From Pontibacter ummariensis (GTDB lineage: Bacteria > Bacteroidota > Bacteroidia > Cytophagales > Hymenobacteraceae), in NCBI RefSeq assembly GCF_900188175.1, contig NZ_FZOQ01000001.1:372001-436000 (forward strand): a stretch of 64,000 nt of DNA, written 5' to 3'. Below, piece by piece: positions 52,582-61,776 of the stretch; position 1 is the stretch's first letter, and each line of letters begins with the position of its first letter. Position numbers and translations under genes: made by a program. The notes under the pieces were generated by a model. It searched no databases. It worked only from the letters and a program-made list of their open reading frames with translations, and was not told the origin of the DNA.

Positions 52582-54269
52582 GCTTACTGGATTGGGTTGT
52601 GTTGTTTGGCACACTAGGGTTTATCGTGGCCTATGGCGTGTGGCGAACGCGGGGTAGCAAAGACATAGAAGACTACCTGAAAGGGGACAACACCATGAAG
52701 TGGTGGACCATTGGCCTGTCCATTATGGCGACACAGGCCAGTGCCATTACCTTTCTGTCTACCCCGGGGCAGGCGTATGAGGATGGCATGCGCTTCATTC
52801 AATTCTATTTTGGCTTGCCGATCGCCATGGTCATCATCTCCATCACGGTCGTCCCTATCTTCTACCGGCTGAACGTGTACACGGCCTATGAGTTCTTGGA
52901 GAACCGCTTTGATTTGAAAACACGGTCTTTGGCGGCCCTGCTTTTCCTGGTGCAGCGCGGCTTGGCAGCCGGCATCACGATCTATGCCCCCGCCATCATT
53001 CTTTCCACTATGCTGGGCTGGAGCCTGAATATTACCATCCTGGTCATTGGCTTACTTGTTATCATCTACACCGTAAGCGGCGGCACGAAAGCAGTGAGTA
53101 TCACACAGAAGCAACAGATGGCTGTGATGATGGGCGGGATGATTATTGCCGGCTTGGTGGTGGTGTCTTACCTGCCGGATTATGTAGAGTTCGGCGATGC
53201 CGTGGCGGTGGCAGGTAAAATGGGGAAGATGAACGTGGTTGACTTTTCCATTGATTGGAATGACCGCTATAACTTCTGGTCTGGTATTACAGGCGGTCTG
53301 TTTCTGGCGCTTTCCTACTTTGGTACCGACCAGAGCCAGGTGGCCCGTTACCTGGGGGGGAAGTCGATCGCGGAGAGCCGCTTGGGCTTGCTGTTCAACG
53401 GGCTGCTCAAAATTCCAATGCAGTTCCTCATCCTGTTTATCGGGGTAATGGTATTCGTGTTTTACCAGTTTAACCAGCCACCCGTATTCTTTAATGAGGC
53501 TGCTAAAAGTAAAGTGTACGCCACGCCTTATGCCGATAACCTGCGGGAGCTGGAGGTGAAGTACGAAGACATCTTTGAGCAGAAGCAGGAGGCAGTGCAG
53601 GGGCTGGTAAGGGCCCTAAAGGCAGACGATGATGCCCTGGTGGCTGATGCAGAGAGAGAGGTGGAGGCGCTAGCAGTGGCGGCCAAGGCGGTACGGGAGG
53701 AGGTGAAAGGGGTAATCAAAACGGCCACACCGGAAGCGGAGACAAAGGACACAGATTATGTCTTCATCTCCTTCATCATAAAGTACCTGCCTTCCGGCCT
53801 GGTCGGGCTTTTACTGGCGGTTATCTTCTCTGCAGCCATGTCGTCATCTTCCTCAGAGTTGTATGCCCTGGCCTCTACGTCTGTCGTGGATATCTACAAG
53901 CGCTCCATGCAGCAGAGAGCGTCAGAGGAGCATTACCTGCGCGCCTCCAAGCTCTTTACTGTTGGATGGGGGATCGTAGCTATTCTCTTCGCGATGTTCG
54001 CCTCCCTGATGGATAACCTGATCGAGGCAGTGAACATAGTAGGCTCCATCTTCTATGGTACCATCCTCGGTATCTTTCTTGTCGCTTTCTACTTTAAATC
54101 TATTCGAGGTAATGCTGTTTTCTGGGCAGCTGTAATTGCCGAGTTGGTTGTGCTGTACTGCCACTTCTACACGGACCTGGCTTTCCTGTGGTTCAATGTG
54201 ATTGGTTGCCTCTGTGTGGTTGTGATCAGCTTTCTGTTGCAGGGGTTAGTGGGAAGGAAGAAGCTGTAG
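52578..54269 (+). CDS. Sodium:solute symporter (SSS/SLC5 family)
   Basis: 563 residues from ATG 52578, the start shared with the upstream TGA; a longer frame from 52512 would add unlikely residues and ignores the overlap. About 13 transmembrane segments form the LeuT-like fold, including TIGLSIMATQASAITFLSTPGQAYEDG (Na-site region in TM2) and ILVIGLLVIIYTVSGGTKAVSITQKQQ. An Ala/Glu-rich segment of about 80 residues (about 312-392, DNLRELEVKYEDIFEQKQEAVQ and beyond) is inserted between membrane helices and is probably a coiled coil. Substrate unknown; likely a sugar, or a deacetylated sugar made by the PIG-L enzyme. Confidence 0.92.
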   Translation: MSLLDWVVLFGTLGFIVAYGVWRTRGSKDIEDYLKGDNTMKWWTIGLSIMATQASAITFLSTPGQAYEDGMRFIQFYFGLPIAMVIISITVVPIFYRLNVYTAYEFLENRFDLKTRSLAALLFLVQRGLAAGITIYAPAIILSTMLGWSLNITILVIGLLVIIYTVSGGTKAVSITQKQQMAVMMGGMIIAGLVVVSYLPDYVEFGDAVAVAGKMGKMNVVDFSIDWNDRYNFWSGITGGLFLALSYFGTDQSQVARYLGGKSIAESRLGLLFNGLLKIPMQFLILFIGVMVFVFYQFNQPPVFFNEAAKSKVYATPYADNLRELEVKYEDIFEQKQEAVQGLVRALKADDDALVADAEREVEALAVAAKAVREEVKGVIKTATPEAETKDTDYVFISFIIKYLPSGLVGLLLAVIFSAAMSSSSSELYALASTSVVDIYKRSMQQRASEEHYLRASKLFTVGWGIVAILFAMFASLMDNLIEAVNIVGSIFYGTILGIFLVAFYFKSIRGNAVFWAAVIAELVVLYCHFYTDLAFLWFNVIGCLCVVVISFLLQGLVGRKKL

Positions 54270-54316
54270 GGATAGGCATTGCGACGCTTAGATGAAAAGT
54301 CTTTCCAATGAAACCA

Positions 54317-54350
54317 CCCCTTCCCCTCCTTATCTAAGAAGGGGAAGGGG
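54317..54350. repeat. Inverted repeat (possible terminator) after the symporter
   Basis: CCCCTTCCCC (54317-54326) with GGGGAAGGGG (54341-54350), loop 14 nt, between the convergent symporter and methyltransferase genes. The Pu/Py symmetry is strong but there is no T-run, so it is recorded as a hairpin. Confidence 0.5.
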
Positions 54351-54411
54351 GGCATCGCTTTTACAGTCCTTATGAAGACAAGCCTATGAGGCAGAAGTGA
54401 ATAGTTAAAAG

Positions 54412-55335
54412 TTATCTCGGTTTCTGCGCTGCCACAATGTAAACCAGGCTACCTCCTGCCGAGACATATTCCTCGTTTTGCAGTTTCTGCTTAAGGGTAA
54501 TTTTGTTGTAGAGCAGGGTTTGCCAGTAGGCGTCGAACTTATCTTTGGTCCCGCCACCGGCCAGGTAGTAGTTCAGGTTGTCCTGGTAATCGTAGCCCAT
54601 GGCCTCTGTTTCGATCCATTGCATCATCTGTTCCACGCGGAGCATTTTCTCTTGTGTATCGTAAGGCGGGATGATGGAGAGGGCTTTGTCTGAGATCCAC
54701 ACCTTAATGTCTTGCAGGCCGGCCTTCAGGAAGAGGTCCGGTACTACATCCCCCAATGAGTTGAAGCCTTCGCCTAGCTGCTTCTTGCCCTTCTCGATGC
54801 GCAGCTTTATCTCCAGCACATCCAGCATGCTTTCTACGTTATAGTCTGTTTCGCCATAGCGGTCGAACATCAGGTTTGGCACCAGGTTGTTGGGTTCCAA
54901 GGCCAGGACCCAGCCCCCTGGCTTGGTAACGCGGATCATCTCCTGAATCACGCGTTGCGGGTTTTTTACGTGGATCAGCAGGGTCTGGCACAGGGTAATG
55001 TCGGCCAGGTTATCGGGTAGCGGTATTTCGGTGGCATTCCCCACCCGGAACTCGTAATCGATATTTTGGTGCTGGTACATGCTCTGGGCACGCTGCCGGG
55101 CCTCCTCAATATGCCCCGGTTCGTAGTCGACCCCATACACTTTCGCGCCTGCGGGCAGGTACTTGGAGAATTTAAAGCCCATCATGCCTTTCCCACAGCC
55201 TATGTCTACGAGTGTTTGGCAGTAGTCAATGTAAAGGCGCTGAGCCAGCAGCTCCAGGTAGTCCTCATTCCACCAATATTCCCGGGCCGGGCCCAGGTGC
55301 TCTTCGGAGTGTTTCTTCTCTTCGTTCGTATCCAA
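54412..55335 (-). CDS. Class I SAM-dependent methyltransferase
   Basis: A 307-residue cytoplasmic methyltransferase. Motif I is LVDIGCGKGMMGFKFSKYLPAGAKVYGVDYEPG, with the SAM-binding glycines, and motif post-I is GVDYEPGHIEEA; NADITLCQTLLIHVKNPQRVIQEMIRVTKPGGWVLALEPNNL gives the NPPY-like strand-5 context. Substrate unknown; probably a small molecule. It is convergent with the symporter. Its start is 30 bp after a terminator for the DUF2911 gene, so it has its own promoter, not identified. Confidence 0.88.
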   Translation of the reverse strand: MDTNEEKKHSEEHLGPAREYWWNEDYLELLAQRLYIDYCQTLVDIGCGKGMMGFKFSKYLPAGAKVYGVDYEPGHIEEARQRAQSMYQHQNIDYEFRVGNATEIPLPDNLADITLCQTLLIHVKNPQRVIQEMIRVTKPGGWVLALEPNNLVPNLMFDRYGETDYNVESMLDVLEIKLRIEKGKKQLGEGFNSLGDVVPDLFLKAGLQDIKVWISDKALSIIPPYDTQEKMLRVEQMMQWIETEAMGYDYQDNLNYYLAGGGTKDKFDAYWQTLLYNKITLKQKLQNEEYVSAGGSLVYIVAAQKPR

Positions 55336-55356
55336 CAGTCTCTCTCGTTAATGAAT

Positions 55357-55392
55357 GATAAAAAAAGCCTCCGGGGTACTCCCAGAGGCTTT
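55357..55392 (-). terminator. Terminator after the DUF2911 gene
   Basis: Stem AAAGCCTC (55364-55371) with GAGGCTTT (55385-55392); in the minus direction it is followed by a seven-T run (complement of AAAAAAA at 55360-55366). Confidence 0.75.
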
Positions 55393-55417
55393 ATACGTTA
55401 ATATAAGGAGCGAAGCA

Positions 55418-56287
55418 TTATTTTGCTTTCTTCCACTCGGCAATGGCTTTCTCGTTCAGGGCAACGTAGTCCTGGTTTCCTTCTTTCTGAGCGACTTCCT
55501 TAGACTTCTCAGCAGTTTTGATGGCCTGCTTGTAGTCTTTCATTTTCGCCTCGATCTTAGCCTGTGTGTGCAGGTTCCAGAACTTAGGGTCTGTCTGGTT
55601 GGCCTTTTTCATCCACTCCAGTGCCTGCTTCAGGTCGCGGTTGGTCTGGAAGTAATAGTTGGCAGCAGCGGCATACAAGCCCGGATTGGCGTTGGCATTG
55701 TTGAGGACCTGCTCCTGTATCTGGCTCATCACTTTGCTGTCTACATCCGTTTTCACGGTGAAAGGAACAATCGTATTATCCCAAAGCAGCTCTACGTCCG
55801 TTGCATCAGCTGTTAGGTTGGTAAAGTTAATGGTGAAAGACTCTACCTCGCGCGGGTTCTGCTGTGGCTTTACCTTAAAGCGCACCAGGTCCTCCTCTGG
55901 CTTGTAGTCCTGTCCGCCATCTCCCCAATGCTTTGTGTTTTTGTGGATGATCACTGTCCACTCGTCCTTGCCCGGGATGGTGTAGAGTGCGTATTCCCCA
56001 GCAGGAACCTTGTTCCCCTCGATGGTCACGTCCTCCGAAAACTTGATCTTGGTGGAGGCGTTCGCTCCGGTACGCCAAAGCCTGCCGTAAGGCACCAGGT
56101 CACCGAAAATCTCGCGTCCTTTCATAGACGGGCGAGAGTAATCAACGGACACGGTGGATAAGCCAACAGCCTGCTCTACTTTCTGAGAGGGGCTTGGGGC
56201 AGGCATCTTGATGCCTTGCGCAAAAGACGTGCTGGCTCCAAGCATAAGGGCTGCTGAGAGCGCAAAGCCAATAATGGTTTTCTTCAT
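55418..56287 (-). CDS. DUF2911 family secreted protein
   Basis: A 289-residue protein: a signal peptide (ALMLGASTSFAQ) and a DUF2911 domain with VSVDYSRPSMKGREIFGDLVPYGRLWRTGANASTKIKF and VPAGEYALYTIPGKDEWTVIIHKNTKHWG. The C-terminal about 100 residues are helical and TPR-like (PGLYAAAANYYFQTNRDLKQALEWMKKANQTDPKFWNLH). DUF2911 is a beta-sandwich of unknown function common in Bacteroidota. It should be periplasmic. It is a single gene; the TPR-like tail suggests protein binding. Confidence 0.9.
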   Translation of the reverse strand: MKKTIIGFALSAALMLGASTSFAQGIKMPAPSPSQKVEQAVGLSTVSVDYSRPSMKGREIFGDLVPYGRLWRTGANASTKIKFSEDVTIEGNKVPAGEYALYTIPGKDEWTVIIHKNTKHWGDGGQDYKPEEDLVRFKVKPQQNPREVESFTINFTNLTADATDVELLWDNTIVPFTVKTDVDSKVMSQIQEQVLNNANANPGLYAAAANYYFQTNRDLKQALEWMKKANQTDPKFWNLHTQAKIEAKMKDYKQAIKTAEKSKEVAQKEGNQDYVALNEKAIAEWKKAK

Positions 56288-56383
56288 GGGTTTATCTTTA
56301 GAATAAAGATGGTACGATGTAAAAATACGAATTATATCAAGATTTAAAGGCCTGTTGTTGAGCTGTATTTTACTTTCAGCCCC

Positions 56384-56893
56384 TTAAAAGCTGTAGCCCA
56401 CACTGAAGCCGAACCGGGGGATCAGGGGAGTACCCGGTGTTCTGCCGGTATTGCTCTCTGGCGAGATGAAAGGGGTAAGGGCTACCCGCACTAACAGGCC
56501 TCCCTCCGGCTTCTGATAGCGAAACCCTATTCTTCCAAAGTACATGTTTCGTAACAGGTCAACATCATCGGTAAAACGGCGGGTATAGCCCAAGCCAAAC
56601 TCGAAGTGTTTTCTCTCTCGTCCCAACAAGGCGATAGCTTCCACCGGCACTATAGGATACACGCCGGTGTCGTCTTCCAGAATGAACAAGTTGGTACCTA
56701 TCCCTGCGCGTAGCCCCGCTTTCAGTAGCCCTTGTTGATAAAGAATGCGCTCGTAGTTGATGGAGTAGGTGTCGCTGTTGCCTGCTACCTCTAAATACAC
56801 GGCATTTTCAGTGCTGAAGCCCTGGGCGAACAGTTGAAAAGGGAGTAGCAGCACCAGAAGAAAGAAAAGGCGATAAAGCTTTTTGTACAGCAT
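56384..56893 (-). CDS. Small outer-membrane beta-barrel-like protein
   Basis: A 169-residue protein with a signal peptide ending FAQG, then short amphipathic strands alternating aromatic and small residues: AVYLEVAGNSDTYSINYERI, KHFEFGLGYTRRFTDDVDLL, YFGRIGFRYQKPEGGLLVRVALTPFISPES and FGFSVGYSF at the end. This is typical of a small OmpW/porin-like barrel. No exact family is known to me. It is a single gene without obvious partners, upstream of the ABC exporter's terminator. Confidence 0.7.
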   Translation of the reverse strand: MLYKKLYRLFFLLVLLLPFQLFAQGFSTENAVYLEVAGNSDTYSINYERILYQQGLLKAGLRAGIGTNLFILEDDTGVYPIVPVEAIALLGRERKHFEFGLGYTRRFTDDVDLLRNMYFGRIGFRYQKPEGGLLVRVALTPFISPESNTGRTPGTPLIPRFGFSVGYSF

Positions 56894-56975
56894 GTTGGGG
56901 TTGGTACGTAAGACACTTGTTCAATTAAATCAGCTACTGCTTACGTAATATAAGAATAAGTATATAGTATAAACA

Positions 56976-57012
56976 GAAAAATCCTGCCAGAGGCGGTACT
57001 GGCAGGATTTTC
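56976..57012 (-). terminator. Terminator after the ABC exporter
   Basis: Stem GAAAAATCCTGCCAG (56976-56990) with CTGGCAGGATTTTC (56999-57012). On the minus strand, this follows the ABC gene end (57031) and is followed by an AT-rich tail. Confidence 0.7.
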
Positions 57013-57030
57013 TTCTCTTATATGCTGTCT

Positions 57031-58848
57031 TTAAGTCAGCTCAAACTGTAGCTTCAGCAGGTTGGCATAAATTCCCTCCGGGTTTAACGAGAGCATGTCG
57101 TGGGAGCCTGCCTCCACAATTTCCCCGCCGTCGATCACCAGGATCTTGTCTACTTTTCGGATCGTAGCCAGGCGGTGGGCAATTACGATGGTGGTACGGC
57201 CCTTCATCAGCTCGTCCATGGCCTGCTGTACCAACTGCTCTGATTCGGAGTCGAGGGCACTGGTGGCCTCATCCAGGATCAGGATCGCTGGGTTCTTCAG
57301 GATGGCACGGGCAATGGCGATGCGCTGGCGCTGGCCTCCGGATAGCTTAATACCCCGCTCACCCACGAGCGTGTCGAGCCCCTCAGGGAAGGAAGTGATA
57401 AAGTTATAGGCATTCGCTTTCTTTGCCGCTTCTATCACTTCGGCTTCAGTGGCATCCGGGCGGCCATAGGCGATGTTCTCCCGGATAGAGCCGCCAAAAA
57501 GCAGCACTTCCTGCGGCACAATCCCAATGTTCCCGCGAAGTGTGCTCAGGTTCATTTCCCGGATGTCAGTTCCGTCTACGACAATGCTGCCACTTGCCAC
57601 CTCGTAAAAGCGCATCAGGAGCTGCACTATGGTTGACTTGCCTGCGCCGCTTGGGCCCACCAGGGCGATCTTTTCGCCGGCTCTTACAGTAAAGTTAATA
57701 TCGCGCAGCACTTGCAGGTCTGGGCGGGTAGGGTAGGAGAAAGCCACCTGACGGTAGGCAATGTCTCCGTGTACCTTGGGTACCCTCGTTCCTGCCGTGG
57801 TTTCTTTGGCAGATGGTTCTTCCGGCTCCTGTAAAATCTCCAGGATACGCTCCGTGGCTCCCAAAGAGGCTTGCACTTTGCCGTACAGTTCTCCCAGGCC
57901 CCCTACCGAGGCACCGATAAAGACGGTGTACAGCACAAAGGAGATAAGGCCTCCCGGTTCAATATCACCGTTCGCTACCAGGGTAGCACCGTACCAGATC
58001 ACGAGGATGATGCCGCCGAACAGGCCGATGATAATAAAGGTGATAAAGGCACCCCGGTAGTAGGCGGCAGACAGGGCTGTGCGTACGGCTTTGCTCAGGG
58101 TAGTCTTGTACCGGGCCACCTCAAAGAGCTCGTTGGTGAAAGCCTTCACCGTATGGATCGCCTGTAAGGTTTCTTCTACAATAATGTTTGTGTTGGCCAG
58201 TTCATCCTGTGTCTTTTTAGACAAGCCCTTGATCTTGCGTCCAAACACCAGGGCCAGCGCAACCAACACCGGAAAGGTGGCCAGCATGAACAGTGATAGC
58301 TTGATGGAGGTCCACATGATCACAGCGATGCCAACCAGCAGGGTCGTTACCTGCCGGAACAGCTCTGCCAGTGTAATGGACATGGCGTCCTGTACCTGCG
58401 CCACATCTGTGGTAATACGGCTGGTAACCTCGCCCACGCGTCTTTTCTCGAAGAAGGAGACAGGCAGTTGCATAAACTTGCTGTACAGGTCGCGCCGGAT
58501 ATCGGCTACGGCGTTCTCGCTGACCTGCGCAAAAAAGTACACCCTGAAGAAGGAGAAAATACCCTGCAGCAGGATCACAGCAAAAAGCCCGATGGCGATC
58601 ATGTTAATATCTTCCAGTAGCCCGTCAGCATTGCCTGTAGAGGAATCAAAGAGCTCCCCCACCAAGTAAGGGAAGGCCATGAAGGTGAGGCTGGAGAAGA
58701 CCAGGAATATTAAGCCTGCTATAAACTTATACTTGTAGGGGAGGACGTAGCTAAAGACCTTGAGGCCGCGGCGAAAGCTTTCCTTACTGATTTTCTTCCT
58801 GCCTTCTTTTTCCTGCTCTCCGCTTAGCCCAAATCCGCGTTTTGCCAT
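57031..58848 (-). CDS. ABC transporter, fused permease and ATPase (ABCB/MsbA-like)
   Basis: A 605-residue half-transporter. Six membrane segments in residues about 35-330 form the ABC exporter domain (KFIAGLIFLVFSSLTFMAFPYLVGEL), followed by an ATPase domain: Walker A GPSGAGKSTI (about 400), signature LSGGQRQR (about 508), Walker B ILILDEATSALD and H-loop IVIAHRLATI. It should work as a homodimer exporting a lipid, drug or peptide; MsbA-like lipid flipping is possible but the substrate is not visible. A TACCTTTG box lies on the minus strand about 125 bp upstream (58979-58972), without a good -33 element. Confidence 0.94.
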   Translation of the reverse strand: MAKRGFGLSGEQEKEGRKKISKESFRRGLKVFSYVLPYKYKFIAGLIFLVFSSLTFMAFPYLVGELFDSSTGNADGLLEDINMIAIGLFAVILLQGIFSFFRVYFFAQVSENAVADIRRDLYSKFMQLPVSFFEKRRVGEVTSRITTDVAQVQDAMSITLAELFRQVTTLLVGIAVIMWTSIKLSLFMLATFPVLVALALVFGRKIKGLSKKTQDELANTNIIVEETLQAIHTVKAFTNELFEVARYKTTLSKAVRTALSAAYYRGAFITFIIIGLFGGIILVIWYGATLVANGDIEPGGLISFVLYTVFIGASVGGLGELYGKVQASLGATERILEILQEPEEPSAKETTAGTRVPKVHGDIAYRQVAFSYPTRPDLQVLRDINFTVRAGEKIALVGPSGAGKSTIVQLLMRFYEVASGSIVVDGTDIREMNLSTLRGNIGIVPQEVLLFGGSIRENIAYGRPDATEAEVIEAAKKANAYNFITSFPEGLDTLVGERGIKLSGGQRQRIAIARAILKNPAILILDEATSALDSESEQLVQQAMDELMKGRTTIVIAHRLATIRKVDKILVIDGGEIVEAGSHDMLSLNPEGIYANLLKLQFELT

Positions 58849-59059
58849 TAATGAAATATTCTTGTCTGTTGTTTTCGGGCAGCTTTTGCATTTCCGATGC
58901 TCTTGCTGCTAGCGTGCTGTGGCTATAACAGTATTTCTCTCTTAATGATGCCACAGCCATGCAAAATCTTACAAAGGTAAAGAATCCGGAGGATAAAATG
59001 CTTAAGACCCACGGAGATGTTGCTGGGAGCAGGCGTGTTTTAAATCCAATGGCAGTAAG

Positions 59060-60538
59060 TTAGACCTGCACCTCTTTCTGGGCCAGTTCCAGTTGGTCTA
59101 TTCTACCGGAAGAAAGAGCCATTAAACCGGTGAATGTCAGAAAGCCGTTTAGGATGAGCACTTCAAAGCCAAACTCATAACCCCAGAACCAGTCGGCGGA
59201 ATTGTAGCTGATGATGTAGGTGAGGATGGGGGCCACCACGCAAACTGCCGGCACAAAGCGGTCGCGGACAGCGCGTTTGGTATACAAGCCGAAGGCATAA
59301 AGGCCAAGCAAGGGGCCATAGGTATAGCCTGCCACCACGAACACCGCTGTGATCACGTTCTGGTTATTCAAAACATCAAAGGCAATGATTACCAGTACCA
59401 TCACTACCGAAATGCAGAAGTGCACGATGTAGCGCATGCGGACCCGCTCATGTTCACTTTTGTGCTTGAAATCGAGAAAGTCCACGCAAAAAGAAGTGGT
59501 AAGGGCGGTGAGGGCCGAGTCGGCAGAGGCGTAGGTAATGGCGATGATGCCCAGGATGAACACAATGCCCACTACCTGCGGAAAGTAACCAAGTGCCAGG
59601 AAAGGGAACACATCGTCACCTTTCTCGGGTAGGGTAATGCCTTTGGCCCCGGCATAAATGTAAAGCAAAGCGCCAAGCGACAGGAACAGGATGTTGACAA
59701 ACACGAGGATGATGCTGAACCAGAACATGTTTTTCTGGGCTTCGCCGATGTTTTTACAGCTTAGGTTCTTCTGCATCATGTCCTGGTCCAGGCCGGTCAT
59801 CACAATTGCGATAAAGGCCCCGGAGAGGAACTGCTTCAGAAAGTACTTGTCGTCCCGCACGTCCCAATAAAACACTTTTGAATAGTCACTGGCCTTAATG
59901 GTCTCCACCATGCCCTGAAAGCCAACATTCAACTCGTCTGAAATAAGCCAAATGCTGGTAATAACCGCCAACAGCATGGCTGTTGTCTGAAACGTGTCGG
60001 TCCAGATAATGGTCTTCATGCCTCCCCGGAAAGTGTACACCCAAATAAGCAGGATGGTGATGATGACAGAAACTGCAAAGGGGATGCCCAGGTCGTTAAA
60101 GACAGCCAGTTGCAGTACCCCTGCTACCAGGAACAGGCGGATGGAGGCTCCCAGGGTGCGGGAGAGTAGGAAAAAGGCCGCTCCGGTTTTGTAGGACCAG
60201 TAGCCAAAGCGCTGTTCCAGGTACGTGTAAATGGAGACGAGGTTAAGCCGGTAATAGAGCGGCATCAGCACTGTGGCGATCACAAAGTAGCCCACCAGAT
60301 AGCCCAGCACCACCTGCAGGTACGAGAACTGCGCTTTCTCCACCATGCCGGGTATCGACACAAAGGTAACGCCCGACAGCGAGGTGCCGATCATACCAAA
60401 GGCCACCACATACCAGGGAGACTGCCGGTTGGCCAGGAAGAACGTTTCCGAGTCCGTGTTCCTGCTGGTGAGGTAAGAGATGAAGATAAGGATGCAGAAG
60501 TAACCTACTATCAGACCTATGATTAGGGTAGAAGACAT
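59060..60538 (-). CDS. Sodium:solute symporter, second copy of the family
   Basis: 492 residues with about 13 membrane segments. The sodium-site region is FGMIGTSLSGVTFVSIPGMVEKAQFSYLQ, followed by LLIWVYTFRGGMKTIIWTDTFQTT and the SADSALTALTTSF signature in the last core helices. Substrate specificity unknown. No insertion of the type seen in the first symporter is present, so the two differ in architecture. It is a single gene. CAAATATA at 60578-60585 reads TATATTTG on the minus strand, a possible -7 box 40 bp upstream of the ATG, without a matching -33. Confidence 0.92.
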   Translation of the reverse strand: MSSTLIIGLIVGYFCILIFISYLTSRNTDSETFFLANRQSPWYVVAFGMIGTSLSGVTFVSIPGMVEKAQFSYLQVVLGYLVGYFVIATVLMPLYYRLNLVSIYTYLEQRFGYWSYKTGAAFFLLSRTLGASIRLFLVAGVLQLAVFNDLGIPFAVSVIITILLIWVYTFRGGMKTIIWTDTFQTTAMLLAVITSIWLISDELNVGFQGMVETIKASDYSKVFYWDVRDDKYFLKQFLSGAFIAIVMTGLDQDMMQKNLSCKNIGEAQKNMFWFSIILVFVNILFLSLGALLYIYAGAKGITLPEKGDDVFPFLALGYFPQVVGIVFILGIIAITYASADSALTALTTSFCVDFLDFKHKSEHERVRMRYIVHFCISVVMVLVIIAFDVLNNQNVITAVFVVAGYTYGPLLGLYAFGLYTKRAVRDRFVPAVCVVAPILTYIISYNSADWFWGYEFGFEVLILNGFLTFTGLMALSSGRIDQLELAQKEVQV

Positions 60539-60622
60539 AATGTGCAGTTTGTGAACTTAAGGCTTAAGCCGGGACCACAAATATAGCAAATTATGGGGCC
60601 ACACACCCGTTCCGGAAAAGGG

Positions 60623-61627
60623 CTACAGCAGTATAGGTTCCCCGATGGCAGGGAACTTCAGGCCTTGCAGCATGCCGCCGGCTGCTATCTGCTCCAGCAG
60701 GCGAACGGGTTCACCCGGTGGCTCGTCCGATAAATCGAAGGTACCATAGTGCATGGGGATAAAGGTGCCGCCGCGGAGCAGGTTATACGCTTTTACGGCC
60801 TCATGCGGGTCCATGTGGCTCCTGTGCATAAGAAAGGCAGGCTTGTAAGCCCCTACCGGCATGATGCAGACATCCATCGGCCCGAACAGTTCCTCTATTT
60901 CCTCAAAATGAGGACCTATGGCAGTATCTCCCGCAAAGTAGAGGGTCAGGTTCGGAGTCTTTAGCACAAAGCTTCCCCACAGGATCTTGTTCATGTCAAA
61001 GGGGCCCCTGCGGTGCCAGTGGCGGGCGGGCATGTAATACACCTCAACCTGCTCCGGAACGAGGTCAAACTTCTGGAACCATCCGGCCTCCTGGTAAGGC
61101 AGATGCTTATTGATACTTCTCAGGATCCTGCCTGCTCGTAAGGGAGCCAGCGCTTTGACCTGCGGATTATTTTGGAATATTGTTTGGACAGACTTTTTAT
61201 CCAGGTGGTCGCGGTGTGCATGGGAGAGCAGCAGAAAGTCAATGTTTCGAAGCGCTTCCGGCTCACAGGGCAGGCTTACCCGGCGTTTGATCATGGGCAG
61301 GTCGTACAGAACCGGGTCTGTCAGAAAAGTAACGCCGCCTAACCGGATAAGAAAGCTGGCATGCCCCAGCCACACTACCATGTCTAGGTCAGAACCGATA
61401 AAGGCCGAATCCTTTTTTACCGGCGGTGTGTAATCGTCGTGCTTCTTCTGCTCGCGCTGCGGGTTGGGCGTCAGCTGCCAACGCAGCACCTTACTAAGGG
61501 GTGGATTATACAACTCATCGCCATTGGCAAAGCGGCCATTTATGGTTTTGTTGCCCCGGTAGTCCTGCTTGATGGTTTCTAGGCGATCATTCTTTATATG
61601 ACGTATCTGCTGGTTGTCTTGCTCCAA
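60623..61627 (-). CDS. MBL-fold metallo-hydrolase (UlaG/NAPE-PLD-like)
   Basis: A 334-residue metallo-beta-lactamase-fold enzyme. The metal motif is LLSHAHRDHLDKKS (HxHxDH), with further ligands in MPARHWHRRGPFD and the Asp in YFAGDTAIG; the late His is in PMHYGTFDLSDEPPGEP. This layout matches the NAPE-PLD/UlaG-like branch, active on phosphodiesters or lactones. There is no signal peptide; cytoplasmic. The exact substrate is unknown. A short intergenic gap with no clear promoter separates it from the symporter. Confidence 0.9.
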   Translation of the reverse strand: MEQDNQQIRHIKNDRLETIKQDYRGNKTINGRFANGDELYNPPLSKVLRWQLTPNPQREQKKHDDYTPPVKKDSAFIGSDLDMVVWLGHASFLIRLGGVTFLTDPVLYDLPMIKRRVSLPCEPEALRNIDFLLLSHAHRDHLDKKSVQTIFQNNPQVKALAPLRAGRILRSINKHLPYQEAGWFQKFDLVPEQVEVYYMPARHWHRRGPFDMNKILWGSFVLKTPNLTLYFAGDTAIGPHFEEIEELFGPMDVCIMPVGAYKPAFLMHRSHMDPHEAVKAYNLLRGGTFIPMHYGTFDLSDEPPGEPVRLLEQIAAGGMLQGLKFPAIGEPILL

Positions 61628-61722
61628 TGCTTTCTTTGTTTGATGCTGCTATTATAACCCCTATTATACTTGTAAGGTTAACAAGATTGTTATGCAAGCC
61701 TAATTAACAAGACCAAAAGCAC

Positions 61723-61757
61723 AAAAAAAACGCTTCTCCGTTTAGGGAAGAAGCGTT
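61723..61757 (-). terminator. Terminator of the 224-aa barrel-like gene
   Basis: Stem AACGCTTCT (61729-61737) with AGAAGCGTT (61749-61757); the minus strand continues into an eight-T run. Confidence 0.8.
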
Positions 61758-61776
61758 CTCAGTATCTATCGTTTGC

